Source: Solanum dulcamara (lineage: Eukaryota > Streptophyta > Magnoliopsida > Solanales > Solanaceae). From it: DNA of 64,000 nt. How positions within the stretch are numbered: the stretch's first letter is position 1; the number at the start of each line of letters is the position of its first letter. Under the pieces are notes generated by a model. It searched no databases. It was not told where the DNA came from and saw nothing but the letters and a program-made list of their open reading frames with translations. Location of the stretch: positions 51,965,097-52,029,096 of the forward strand of contig NC_077242.1 in NCBI RefSeq assembly GCF_947179165.1, written 5' to 3'. Below are positions 46,991 to 59,096 of the stretch, one piece after another. A program made the translations under genes and the position numbers.

Positions 46991-48509
46991 TCACGATGAT
47001 GGAGTCTGAACCCTCCACCTATGGCCTACTTGAAAAGGTATCCATGTGGACATGACCACCTCGATCACTTGACCTGCCTGACTAAGGACAACCTCAACTA
47101 CCATGGGGACCACCTTTGTTACCCTGTGTGTCACCTCTAGTAAACTATACAAGAGCTTTAGGGGCCTAAACCTACACACCCTGGTGCCTAAAATGAATGA
47201 TCGTGGGATAATCTCTAGTAAAATGGCCCAACATGACACATTCATAACATCCACTACTTGAAGTAACTTTCTAAGATGACTCAACTGGATTAGAATGTCT
47301 ACCATCACCTAAATACTATGATTTCTAACCCCAAGAAGTCTTTCATAAACCCTAGCTACCCTGGTCAATAGAACCCATAAAATTACTATTTTTAAGTTGT
47401 AAAGCCGCCTAAGCTGACCTATTAGGTTGAAACTATTATGGGTAGCCTCTGCATAGAAAACCCATTCCTTGGGCCTAAGACCCGCTGAAACCACCATAAT
47501 AGTAGGGCCTCTTTTTATTTCCCCTATAGGCCTCATGACACATCCCTTTATGGTGCATGCATAAATCACTATCTGAAGGAACAAATAACTCGACACTACC
47601 ATCTACTCTGTACCTAATCAAAAGGAAACAAAACCAATACTCAAAACAATCTATAGCATAATCATAGCTGCATGCATGGCCAACTCATGGAACTATGTAT
47701 CATACTCTGAAAGAGACATCGATCCCTATAATTAACTTATATGAACACCCCACAACCTCTTACTTAAGATGCGAGGCATATACTTTTCCAAGAATGCCTA
47801 AAAGAATTAAGCCTATGACATTGCAGGTGATACAGATGGCCTACCCTAATATAAAACCTCTACCTCTACTATGATGTCCTAGCTATCTAGAAATTAGTGT
47901 AATCTATGACATGGACTCAACCAACCCAAGGTTATGTGAGCCTCTCCTAGTAACAAATAAGGAACTCATGGGCATCCTCGCTTGTAGCACCTCAAAACTT
48001 GGGGGTATCCAACCTGATAAATAGTACAAATATTTTCTTCTTTTCAGAAGACATAATCGGTCTAACATCCATAGGTAGATCAAATATTTATAGAGAAGAA
48101 ACTACAAGTGAGGGTCTAAAATATGAGGTTGCTCCCTTGGGATTTTAATGCCCTATGCCCCTACCTAGGCTTAAGTATGCTTCTCATGTGCAACTTGAGG
48201 GATAGCTGAAGTACTAGTCCGAGTCCCTTCTTGGGACATAACTATTAAGTTGACGATCATAGGCAACATATCCTAGAGAACCATTATGGTAACAAACCCT
48301 AGCAGAGGCTGGACTAGTGCAATACCATTCGTCTGCCACTAGATCTTCTTTATCTCTATAACTAGCTCAAAGGATGGTGCCCCTTCCTAATCCTGAGCTG
48401 GTGCTACAACTCATGCCCTAATTCAGCCTCGACCTCTACCCCTAGCTAGGGCTTCATCTGTAGGTAAAGGAGGCTCTCTCCTACCCGCGGATGATCTTGT
48501 CCTAGTCAT
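46991..48509 (-). pseudogene. element H gag, broken
   Basis: ATG at 48509-48507 begins M-T-R-T-R-S-S-A-G-R-R-E-P-P-L-P-T-D-E-A-L-A-R-G-R-G-R-G, the same type of start as G's gag. The central part is degraded. A knuckle relic L-G-H-F-T-R-D-Y-P-T-I-I lies near 47230, with the last C as Y. Serine- and glycine-rich C-terminus at 47150-46991. Confidence 0.8.
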
Positions 48510-48715
48510 TTAAGAACGAATGAAACAAATAAAATTTAGAAGTTGATAAAGTCAAGAATGCACGATAAGAAACAAGAATGAGAAGTATTCCTAAAAATGC
48601 CTTATATCCTACTGGAGATAGGACACAAACGTCATCGTATTAATCTGCTAGACTTTCTTAGGTACTTTCCCTTATTATGGTAAGATCAGTGAATCTAAAT
48701 CTCTAACACCACGAT

Positions 48716-50880
48716 GTTACTATCCAAAATTGGGCTATGTTGGTGCCTACTATAAACCCCCTAGTAGGTATGCCAAAACCTAAAGAAGAAAGAAATAAAT
48801 ATACTTAAGCAAAACTACGCATAAGTAATAACAAGGAGAGGATGTTCCCATAGCATATATTATATAAAATGATACAAAAATATACAAAAAGTGATCGAAA
48901 AAAAATATATATAGGAATCTAACCCCAGATGTGGTGTCACCGGTACAAGCGCATCTAAGTATAAAAGGCTATGTACATCGAACTTTCTAATCAAAATACA
49001 ATATAATTGATAATATAAAAAGCATCAAGTGTCTAGATGCTAAAAGCTCGCCAGCATCTAAGTATGCGATAGTCACGAGAAATCTAAAGGTGAGCGAGGG
49101 TGACTAATACTAGGAGCTGCGTGAGAAAAAAATACTGAAATGTAGTATGAGTACCAAAAAATGGGGTACTAACCAGGCATCATAGGTCGGTTGAGTTCAG
49201 AATATAATATATATAATAAAATAGGTAGGATAGTGCTAACACCGCAACTTGGCAGCTAAAGTGAGATATACAAACCCCATCATGACAGTGAAGATACAAA
49301 AATTAAGAATAACACACTCAATGCAAGCCAATCACCACCCTATAAGCTAAAATAGGATGATGCAATGGAAACAACAAATGCATAAAAGTAGAAGCCTAGT
49401 AATATCCTCGAGCCACCCGAAATTATCCCTCGTACTTGACAACTAATGTAATGTAGGAAAATATAACCAAAATTTCACTCTATGAGCTGCCCCGGAGTAC
49501 CTCCTCAAGCTCATAAGCAAAAGTAGACCTTTTTTTATCCAAAAACCTTATATAATAAATATTTACCTCAAATACTCAGTCTTCAAATGTGACACCAACA
49601 TGACTAAAGTGATTTTAAGACACAAAACCTCAAAAATGTATTTCTCTTCACAATTCCATGTTCCCTCAAGTTAAAAGAGTGACCCACTCCCTAAAAGCTC
49701 AAAAAAGTAGAAATCATAGTAAAATCATTTAAATATCTCAATACATCTCTTTTCTCATTTCCAGATAATAACAAGTCAAATATAGATGTCGTGCGCTTGC
49801 ATGCATAACGACCACTATCAAACCATTCTCAGATTCATTCACACAGCACAAATAATTGGGTAAAACACCCATCAGAGTATAATGGTACTAACCTAAAATT
49901 CCAGTGTGGCCAAGTCCAGGGCCTTTGGCTCACAAATATGAGAATAAAAAAATAAAATCTCGAACCAACCAAAAGGCACACATTCCTACAAAACTAATTC
50001 AATGTGCATAAATCTAATTATAAACCACCTAGAAGTATTCTAAGGACCTCATAATATTAACCAAGATCAAGAATCAACCTAAACTACGACTTATCGATTA
50101 AATTCTAAATTAAGAACCAAGAAATGGCCAAAAGTATAGTCTAAGAGTCACGAAAGCCTAAAATCTCTTCCTAAAGCCTTCCTAACAATCAATGCAACTC
50201 TCTTTCTTTCTCTCTCTCTCTCTCTCTTTCTATATATATACATATATACATCTAAGAATTCCAAGTCTAAAAAGAAGAAACCATAACCTACCAAAGAGAG
50301 AAAAACACACTCAAACCTATACTCTAGAGATTTTCCTTTTCAAAGGGTCTCCAAATGGTGACATGCTATCAAATTAGTGATAAGAACATCATAATAAGCT
50401 AAATGACACCCAAATTGTAATAAAAGATTTCAAACGCAAAAATTTGGTCAAAATAGGATTGTTGGACCTGTTTGTGGAATCACAAAATTGACTTTGTCAC
50501 AAGGTTTCAATTACCTCAAGTAATTATGCCCTAAAAATACACACAATTCAGGTTCTAATGAGCTGAAATCAGTCCCACCTCAATTAAGTTAAAGAATAAT
50601 CTACTGTGGTAATTTTATGAAAAGAAATTAACGTAACTTACAATATAAATGCATGATAAATGACGCTTCTAATGATCCCAAGATAATATCCATCATTTCA
50701 AAATAATTTAAACTAATTTTCCCTATTTTCGAGCTCTAAATCACCTTAAAAGTGTTGATCTCGAGAAATAAAGGCTGAAAAATGCAAACTAGAATTTATA
50801 AATGCTAGTCATTGGCCTCTGTGGATGCGGAACCTGGTACGCAAATGTGGAGGTCAAACTTGACCTACTTAAGTTGACTA
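48716..50880 (-). mobile_element. element H 5' LTR, right end undetermined
   Basis: Inner end near 48716 (TGTTACTATCCAAAATTGGGC after a decayed CTCTAACACCACG PBS). It holds the GAGTACC-AAAAATGGGGTAC block (49145) typical of such LTRs. Sequence gives way to K1's TGTAAGACC at 50882. Outer terminus not recognised. Confidence 0.65.
50202..50228. repeat. (TC)n microsatellite followed by TA-rich run in LTR H
   Basis: A run of TC dinucleotides with a few interruptions, then TATATATATA. Confidence 0.9.
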
Positions 50881-51005
50881 GTGTAAGACCGCATAACTTG
50901 GAAAGATGAAAACAAAGTTTAAATGAAATATCACAAAAAAACTAGCACCAGGTAAGTTCCACGAAGTCCACCAGATGACGTATGAAGCACCACAAGTTGT
51001 GGAAT

Positions 51006-51437
51006 GGCCTCATGGTGGCAACAAGAAATAGGGGAAGGAACCAAGAAAGGACCACAGACGAGTCCACGACCCATATTCTATACCACGGACAATGGAAAGG
51101 TCTGTGGGAATCCTAACCTTCAGAACATGTCAAGGCCATCCCTATGGAGCTCTTTACAATCCATGGAGCCGTTCACGGGCCATGTTGAATGGGTCATATT
51201 TAGAACCATGTGTTTTGGATTGGCCTCACGGTGGCAACAAGAAATAGGGGAAAGAACTAGGCATGGACCACAGATGGATCCATGGCCCGTAGTCCATACC
51301 ACAGACAATAGAAAACTCTGTGGGAATTCCAACCTTCAGAACATGTCAACGCCATCCCTACAGAGCTCTCCACGAATCGTTGATTTCTTCACAGGCTGTA
51401 GTGAGGCCCATGAAGGGTGCATCCCTCAGGTCTGATT
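51006..51437 (+). repeat. 216-bp tandem duplication in LTR K1
   Basis: Unit 1 51006-51221 and unit 2 51222-51437, both starting GGCCTCAYGGTGGCAACAAG and carrying CACAGA/TCTGTGGGAAT and CTTCAGAACATGTCAA. They differ by scattered substitutions. Because 216 is divisible by three, a 143-codon reading frame stays open through both. Confidence 0.85.
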
Positions 51438-51771
51438 TCCCATTCCAATTCAGGAGATCCATCATAGACCGTGAAGGGCTACACCCTCCATAAAGACCCT
51501 CCATCCAGGTGCCCTCATACAGTTAAGTTAAGGCGTGTTTTGGTCCTTTTCCTAATTTTTTCATTAATGTATTTGGATGATTTTTAGGTTAGATCCTATT
51601 CTATTAACTATCCTGAACCCTCTTAACTCTCTCATTCTTACCCTAACACCAAAAATCACAAAATTCTCTCTATAATGTTCTCTCCCAAACTTCATCTTCT
51701 TCCTCAAGCAAATTTCAAGTATTTCATGCTCAAGTCTCCAATTCAAGTGCAATTTAGAGCTTTTAAAGCCT

Positions 51772-51781
51772 AAGGTATGTG
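51772..51781 (+). promoter_or_regulatory. splice-donor-like motif in LTR K1
   Basis: AAGGTATGTG, same decamer as in B, C, A and K2. The nearby stem is not conserved here. Confidence 0.45.
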
Positions 51782-53130
51782 TAAATTCATCTGTGGATCC
51801 TTTTATCAATGGAGTCCCATGGTTTTCATAAAATTCTCTTTATGAATTCTTCTTCTAAGCCTTAGTTTTCATGGAATTGCATTGGGTCTTCTCAATAATG
51901 ATACATTTCAGTGTTATTGACCTAATTATGCCTAATTCATTTTACGTTTACTGATTTCAAGTTTGTTTTCATAGTGTCTTGCAATATGCTATTTTCAAAT
52001 ATGTTTTCAAGGATTTATGATCATAATTTATAAAGGATTTCTATGAATGATTACCAAGGCTTATAAATGAGTAATGAAAAGTAATGAATGATGATGAACT
52101 ATGAACTCAACGATGTTTCAAGCAAAGTATAAAGCATATGATGGGTTTTCCTCACACACTCATGTGAAAGAGGTGAAATGCTTTTCTTACCAAATAATGG
52201 ATTCTTATGAATCAATCATGTTAATGAACTACTTTTATTATTATTTTATGATGAGGATTTATATATATTGCTGTGTTTCCTAATGATGCTAATAAATATG
52301 ATTTATGACGTTCCATTGGGATAATGAATAAGCACTGAGAGGACTTTAAGGTGGGGTTAGTTCCATTAGCCAAAGTAGCTACTTAAGGGAATCGTGGTAG
52401 CAATCTTCCCTAACTACATTTCCATATACGTTTATTATGCCAATATGGCCTAGATAGTGGATTCACATATAACTCATGATGTTATAATATTCTCATGGAG
52501 TCTACCCTAGAAAAGTAGCATCACCCTTCTCGATGTGGGAGTTACATCGGATTTTATGTTATAGCTCATGGTCTTAGATATCAATTAAAAGTCATATACC
52601 AGACCAAGGTATATGAAAGAGGTATAAGTTTTAATAATGATGTTTTGATTCATTGACCACATGATTATGATGTTTAAATGTTTTTAAGGTTTTACTCATG
52701 TTTTAAGATATTGATCATGCATCTCATGTTCATTTTGATTATGTCCTATTTTCATTATTCATACATACTTCTCACATACTTAGTGAATTCCATGTACTAA
52801 CGCTTACCTACATTATATCATAACATAGGGACCAAGAATTATCACGTACCACCCATTCATAGCTAGAGTGACCCTTATTTTCTTATTGTTAATGAGTCCT
52901 CATAATTCGAGGACAACAGTTTATATTTTCATTGCTTCTTAATAATTTTTCATCATTTATATTAGGTGAGTTAGGATCTTGTCTTATTCCCCATATAGAC
53001 TAGTAGAGGCATATTGGATGTCATTGAGTCTATGTTGTCTTTCCATTTTGAGTTTGAGACATATCCTCTTTTTTGAGATTATTCTTGTTGAGACTTTATT
53101 TTTTCTTCTATGTTTAAGTCTTATTACTTT

Positions 53131-55282
53131 TGTAAGACTCTAGAAGTTGAAAAGTTAAAATGAAGGAAAGAAACTTGGAAAATGGACTAGGTGAGAGTCT
53201 ACGACTCAACCATCGAGTAGTAGGGACTTCTATGAATCATAAAAGGGACTCGTAGGATTAATGATGAGGGTTGGAAATTTGGTTAAAGTGATAAGGTGAG
53301 TCTATAAGTCAGTTGATGACTCGTATAGGTGATGACGACTCGTAGAAATGCATCGTCATTGTAGGCCTTAGTTCTTGTATATGACCAATCTCAGAACTCT
53401 TGCTAGAACTCAACAGGACGAGTCCTAGAAGAGTTTATAACTCGTAGAGACAATTCCTAGGGAAGGTTCATAGAATTAGAATCTTAGGGTTTTTAGGCTC
53501 AGCAGAATGAGTCATTTCTATGACTTGTCAACACATCTACGACTCCTAAGGAGTGATCCATAGGGTGTGTTTGGTCTATTTTAAAGAAGGGTATTTTGGT
53601 CCTTTCCTATATTTTTATCAGTAAATGTGGTCATTTTGGGACTAAACCCCTTTATTTACTAACCCTAGAGATTCCCAAACCCTTCATTCTTACATTTAAT
53701 CCAATTCACAAATCCCTTCCCTCCCCAAGGCTCTTCTCAAGTATTTCTTCATCACCTAGGAAATTCTAGGGTTCCTCAAGATCAATTTCCATTTCCAATC
53801 TCAAAGTTAAATATATCAAGGTATGTGAGACTTTACCCATGGGTTCTTCCACCCATAGAGCCCAAAACACTTTTCAACTAAATTATTTGATTTCAAGTAA
53901 GAACTTTCTTAGGGTTATTCTAAATTCTACTTAATAGAATAAATCATGATTAAATAATCATTATTAGTCTATTTTGATACAACATGATTTCAAATGCATA
54001 GATTGAAGGTTGGCAAGTATTTTCTCTACTTAGTTCCTTTAAGGGTTTTGAGATTCATGATGGGTTATTTAAAGTGTGATTTCAATTGTTTAATCCGTAG
54101 TATTTGTGCATGATTTCAATTACATACTTGTGGGAGAGTTAAATTGACTTGAACCCACCTAGTTTCACTCTATTTTTATTAAAGCATGATTTGAAGGTTA
54201 TGGACTCTATTTAATTATTGAAGAAAGCTAGTGACTATGATTAGTCTTGAATTAATTGATGAATGTTGGTGAGAGGTTTACTCACCAAACTTATGAATTC
54301 TTTATGCGATAAGTATAATTCTTGCATACTTGAATCACCAAAGGTTTGAATGAGCTATTATATAGAATGATCATTTGATGTCTCAAACGTATGTATGTTT
54401 ATGTTACTATAATCTACTATTTTGTAGGATTTAGTTTAGCACTGAATGACTCTTGAGGTGGGGTTTGGTAACAGAATGCTAGTAGAAATTTCTTTTTGAT
54501 TAACTATGTGCCAATATAAGAGCCCTTGTAGGTTAGGCTAGTGGATCAACAAATAGCCATTAAATGATAAAGAAATCAATGTTGATGGAGTTCTACATTG
54601 TCAATTAGTCTCCCCTTCCAATGTAGGGGGGTTACGTTGGATTCCATGTTATAGTTCACATAGTCTCAATGTCGGTTATAGTCATTTTTCCATAAATAAA
54701 TGTTTCAAATGCTATTTACTGGATTACTCATGCCTGCACCTAATTATGTACTTTACTTTATAAATGTCTTAATATTTTCCATTATATTGTATACCTACAT
54801 ACTTAGTATATTCAAAGTACTAACGCATTGTCTTTTCCCTACATGACATCACCATGTAGGGACCAATTTTCATACTCGTTCTCCTCCACATGGCTAGTTG
54901 GGATCATTTGAAGAGTACTATTTGGTGAGTTCCATGTTTTAAGAATAATATTCCTCTTCTTTCTAGCATATGTTATGTTAAGACCTTTAGACATATATCA
55001 TGGCACTTCATTGCTATTTTGATTGAGGGTGAGCTAGGTAAATCTCTTAACCCCCTCCAAGTCTAAGACTAGAGGTATTATTGAAAAAATGTAAGACAAA
55101 TCTTGATTATTGATATTTTCTATGATGTTTCCCCATAGTCCCACTTTCCCCTTTTATTTATTCTTTTCATTTAATTGTTATTACCTATGAAAGTCTAAAC
55201 AAATGCTAAGAGTCTTTGGTGAGGTAGCTTTGGGTTTCTCAGTCCCTGTGTCACATCTAGGCCCTAGGTTTGTGTCATGTCA
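53131..55282 (+). mobile_element. 5' LTR of element K2
   Basis: Starts TGTAAGACTCTAGAAG, ends TGTGTCATGTCA, with gag following. 2,152 bp. Shared landmarks with A: GTACTAACGCAT...CATGACATCACCATG (54810-54860) and GGGGTTACGTTGGATTCCATGTTATAG. Confidence 0.85.
53818..53856 (+). promoter_or_regulatory. splice-donor-like motif and stem-loop in LTR K2
   Basis: AAGGTATGTG at 53818-53827, then ATGGGT (53839-53844), loop TCTTCC, ACCCAT (53851-53856). It equals LTR B's structure read in the same sense. Confidence 0.55.
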
Positions 55283-55284
55283 AA

Positions 55285-55298
55285 TTTAGTATCAGAGT
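55285..55298 (+). other. primer binding site of K2
   Basis: TTAGTATCAGAGTC, two changes from TTGGTATCAGAGCC, placed three bases after the LTR end. Confidence 0.8.
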
Positions 55299-55481
55299 CG
55301 AGGTTTTGAATAGTCCTCAGAGTCTAACATACCGCATCGAATAGGGTTTTGTTCATGGTTGTGAAGCGCATCATAATTATGAATAAGAGACTATGAGGTG
55401 TTTAAGAAACTTTTGCTTCTTTAACAATTTATTTCGTGCCCTAGAGTTTTTGTAAGAATTCCTCTAACTAAAGAATCATTT

Positions 55482-56047
55482 CATGTTATCTAGATAATAG
55501 CTCGAGGAAGGGTACATCCATATAAAGTAAGTGGTTGCTAACGAGGACCAATCTTCTTCGGTTCCTAAGGCTCCACATGAGAAAGGAGTTACACATGCTG
55601 AATTTCAGAATATCATCACCTTGTTGGCCCAAGCCACAGACAACTAATCTTATCAAGGCATTGCTCCAACTCTGCTTCAAGTACCTACCCTGGTTTCTAA
55701 GAATTGGGACTTCAAAACCATTAATCCACCTGAATTTGATAGTTCCAACATAGATGAGGACTCAATAGAGTTCATTGAGGAAGTTTATCGTACTGTGGTT
55801 ATTATGGGATTACCTCTAAATGAAAAGGCCTAGCTAATTTCCTATCAACTCAAGGGCGTAGGAAAGGTTTGGTATGAGCAATAGATTGCTAAGAGAATGA
55901 ATACATGGGACCCATAGAATGGGAAGAGTTCAAGGGTACCTTCTTAGATTGCTTCTTTCCTTTGGAGCGAAGTGAGGCAATGATTTAGGAGTTCATCAAA
56001 CTTCTCCAAGAAATCATGAGTGTAAAGGAGTATTCCCTCAAATTCAC
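55482..56047 (+). pseudogene. element K2 gag, N-terminal piece
   Basis: V-T-H-A-E-F-Q-N-I-I-T-L-L-A-Q-A (about 55590), N-P-P-E-F-D-S-S-N-I-D-E-D-S-I-E-F-I-E-E-V-Y (55720-55790), I-M-G-L-P-L-N-E-K-A and Y-Q-L-K-G-V-G-K-V-W-Y-E-Q. Several in-frame stops. Same gag type as A and F. LTR L begins within it at 56048. Confidence 0.85.
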
Positions 56048-56733
56048 TGTCACAACCCAACCCCATAGGCCGTAAAGGGTACCCAAACTAGGCACTCGCG
56101 TATATCCCTGCTATCTATAAGTAAATTTGTCCCCTGTTTAAGTTATAGAACATCAATAGGCAGGATAACATGTAAGCCAGTAAGGCTTATCATAGGCACC
56201 AAGGTACATATATGCATATACAACCCATACACAACCCACATACATGTCCACAGACCTCTAAGAGTAAGAATAGTAAAATAAGGTAGGACAGGGCCTCCGC
56301 CGTACCCGTGAACAAATAAATATATACATCAAGGGTTAATACCAAAACTAGGCTCCAACACAATGGAGCGCTTCTGAACTGCTGAGTGGAACTCCTACGC
56401 TGACGGATACCCAAGGTGTGTTTCTTTACCTGCGAGCATGAGCTGACCCCCCTGAGAAATGGGGGTCTGTACGACATATGTACTAAGTATGTAAAGCATA
56501 TACATCATAAGGAAATTACAGTTGGCGTAGGGATGCAGGGGGCAAGTATAACATTTAACCATTTACTATACTCATATCGTATAAAAGAAAGTGATACATA
56601 TTACCATCATGTACTGTGCCCGGCCCATTAGGAGACTCAGTGTACCATCTACATCATTCTGTCATCATAAGAACATATATATTATTAGCGTTGTAGAATG
56701 TACATCCCTATACATGTGTATAGTAATTACATA

Positions 56734-56895
56734 CCGAGGAACATACGACATGATCCGCACATCGTATAATAATGCCGAGGAATGACAGCCCGATCAACAT
56801 ATCATATAATAATACCAAGGAATATTCGGTCCGATCCAAGTATTATATAATAATGTGGAGGAACATTCAGTCCGATCCATATGAATATTATATCA
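56734..56895. repeat. 41-bp tandem repeat in LTR L
   Basis: Four units with CCGAGGAACATNCGRNCCGATCC-like core begin at 56734, 56775, 56815 and 56856 (spacings 41, 40, 41). The core is degenerate. Confidence 0.8.
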
Positions 56896-56905
56896 TTGTA
56901 TTTAT

Positions 56906-57090
56906 ATACCGTACCCGGCCCTTTATAAGACTCAGTGTCATCATATTATCATATACCTACCCATCCCTTTATGGGACTCGATGTCATCATATCATCATAT
57001 ACCGTACCCAGACTTTTATGGGCCTTGTGTCATCATATAATCAAATACCGTACCCGGCCCTTTATGGGACTCGACGCCATAATCATATAT
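56906..57090. repeat. 46-bp tandem repeat in LTR L
   Basis: Units start ATACCGTACCCGGCC-like at 56906, 56953, 56999 and 57045 (spacings 47, 46, 46), each with CTTTATGGGACTC and GTCATCATAT blocks. A further diverged unit may lie near 56607. Confidence 0.82.
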
Positions 57091-58524
57091 CATACCTCAA
57101 CACCACCCTTATGTCGAAGAAATGTCAAGAGGAAAGAAGGGTAGCTCTACATACTTATGCCAAAATATGCCAAGAGAAAAAAAGATAACTTTACATACTT
57201 ACTTCTCTCCATCATATAGAAGCCTTGAGAGGAAATAACTCAACTAGTATAGGAATTCTACCATCGAGAAGTGAATAAGACTTATGAGTCATACTTAGGG
57301 TTCTATGAATGGAATTATCACCACATTTCGTATATCAATCACTTAAGGATAAGACATGCTAAATGAAAAGAAGGTTAACTTCACATACCTTTTTCGGGAT
57401 TAATTAAAATTCGGATTTCCTTGATACCTCCTTAGCCTATTTGACATAAAAGTAATACTAAGAGTAATAAAATTTCACTTTCTAATATCCCACTCTACAA
57501 CCAAGTACTAATAGAAGTCATTTCCTTATCCATTACCCTCGCCTAGTTTGTTACTAGTTCCGATGCTACCGAAAATTGGGCAGTATTTCCCCTATAACTT
57601 CAACATTCCTGAGATTTCAACTGGGCCACAGTGTCAACAACCATACCAACAAAAACAAACAGAATCATATATACAAGTAAACAACCCCAACATTACACAA
57701 TACAACTCCAAACAACTAGCTCAAAACTATGATACGAAAATAGAGTTTTTAATCTTTATTTCACAAAATCTTTAACCATACCAAACGGAGGGTCGTGTGG
57801 CTTAAACAGAAGAACCCACACCCTTTTTAAAATAATTTAAAGCCCTGCAACATGCAACCCAACCAGCTTCACCTGCAGCACTACAACGACAACTCACTTC
57901 TCGACTTCGATTTATCTACAACCACTTCAATTTAGTTTGTTTCTAACGTCAAGCATCCTTATGCAATTTTTCCACTTCCAACCTTATTTAATACATGTAA
58001 TATACCTCATAAAAATATCATAAACTCCAATTTGAAAGGTAATCTCTTACCTTGCCCAAAACTTGTCAAACTCATCGAAACTTGCCTCGGAAGTTCCTTT
58101 AGCACACCTAAAACTGCGTGGCTGTCTAGTAACGTTTTGTGCTGCTCCAAACAATAAATTTTCATTACTCACACCTTCATAACATCTTGTTACACCCTAT
58201 ATAATTAATTTATGGAGAAAAATCGAAGAACTCACCTTTTGTTTCCTTCTAAAACCGTGGCTCTCTCCCTCTCTAGTTTCTTCTCTTTTCTTCTTTCTTG
58301 TTCTTGAATTTTCTAGATAATTATGGAACTTTAATAAGTCATAAGAAATATATATATATATAGGCCACCTAAGGGGGTGACATGTGTCAAGACCTAAGTA
58401 GTGACATATGTCAAGCCCTAAGTGGTAACACGTGTCAAGCCCTCATTGGGCCAACACACCCCTTTTCTTCAATCATAGGCTGCCACATGGCATGTGGGGG
58501 GGGGTCCACCACTATTGCTCCAGC

Positions 58525-58632
58525 TTCTACGTGGCACTCTATCATTCTTCCATGTGGCAGTCTCTCATGCTGCCACATGGCATTCTCTCGTGCTGCCACA
58601 TGGCATTCTCTCATGCTGCCATGTGGCAATCT
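58525..58632. repeat. TGCCACATGGCA palindromic repeats in LTR L
   Basis: Successive TGCCACATGGCA/ACGTGGCA/CATGTGGCA sites at about 58530, 58551, 58571, 58594 and 58617, separated by CTCTCATGC-type spacers. Confidence 0.75.
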
Positions 58633-59077
58633 CTTCTTCCCTCGTGGGTTCGTAATCTCATCTTACTTTATGAACCTTTGTAATAATTTCTACGTAAGCT
58701 TCGTATGTGCTCCATTAGCTTAAGTATGTAATATTTCCAAGTTGGTAGCTTACGTAAATAAGTCGTGTCCTATGACTCATCATTCGGTCTCTATTTTATT
58801 CCTGATTCTTATAACTCTATTTCCAATCTTCTCTACTATGAGGTATCACAATCTCTTTTCCTTAGAGTTGTTTGGTAGCATTATAGATTATCCGACTCAC
58901 ATGGAAACTCTTAAGAAACTTAAAAGTTCTTAAGAAGTCTTAAGAAGCTTTTAGAAGCTTTAAGAAACTTCAGGAAACCTTAAGAAACTAAGAGGCTTAC
59001 GATCCTTCCCTAAAACTTAAGAGCCTTTCAAGAAACTTAAGAACGCATTCCAAGGTACAAAAGTACGGTGTGTAACA

Positions 59078-59096
59078 TCCTTCCCCCCTTTAGAAC
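59078..59096 (-). other. polypurine tract of element L
   Basis: The minus strand reads TTCTAAAGGGGGGAAGGA just before TGTTACACACC, with CATTCGAGGACGAATG context. Bases 59100-59400 hold the integrase end (decayed) and spacer. Confidence 0.88.

Larger units (their letters stand above)
50882..53130 (+). mobile_element. LTR K1 (A/C-type family), right end truncated
   Basis: Starts TGTAAGACCGCATAACTTGG. Contains the U3 CCAC...GTGG motifs, a 216-bp duplication, the AAGGTATGTG motif at 51772 and the CATGGTCTTAG/TATCAATTAAAAG region near 52570, equivalent to C's LTR in reverse. Before the end of an LTR is reached, a second LTR start occurs at 53131. Confidence 0.75.
56048..59077 (-). mobile_element. 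element L 3' LTR
   Basis: From TGTCACAACCC (56048) to GGTGTGTAACA (ending 59077), with the 59078-59096 polypurine tract beyond: TGTTACA...TGTGACA on the minus strand. 3,030 bp. It carries two tandem arrays and CATGGCA-type repeats. Shares the GTAATCTCATCTTACTTTA region with the solo LTR at 3293-5601. Confidence 0.87.

Noticed and set aside
51004..51435. 143-codon plus-strand open frame as a protein gene
   Set aside because: It is U3 DNA of LTR K1 lengthened by an in-frame 216-bp duplication. No start context, homology or coding bias supports it.
56772..57188. 138-codon tyrosine-rich repeat protein
   Set aside because: It is a translation of the 41-bp and 46-bp minisatellites of LTR L.
58382..58723. 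113-codon cysteine/histidine-containing frame as a peptide gene
   Set aside because: It is a translation of the TGCCACATGGCA repeats in LTR L.
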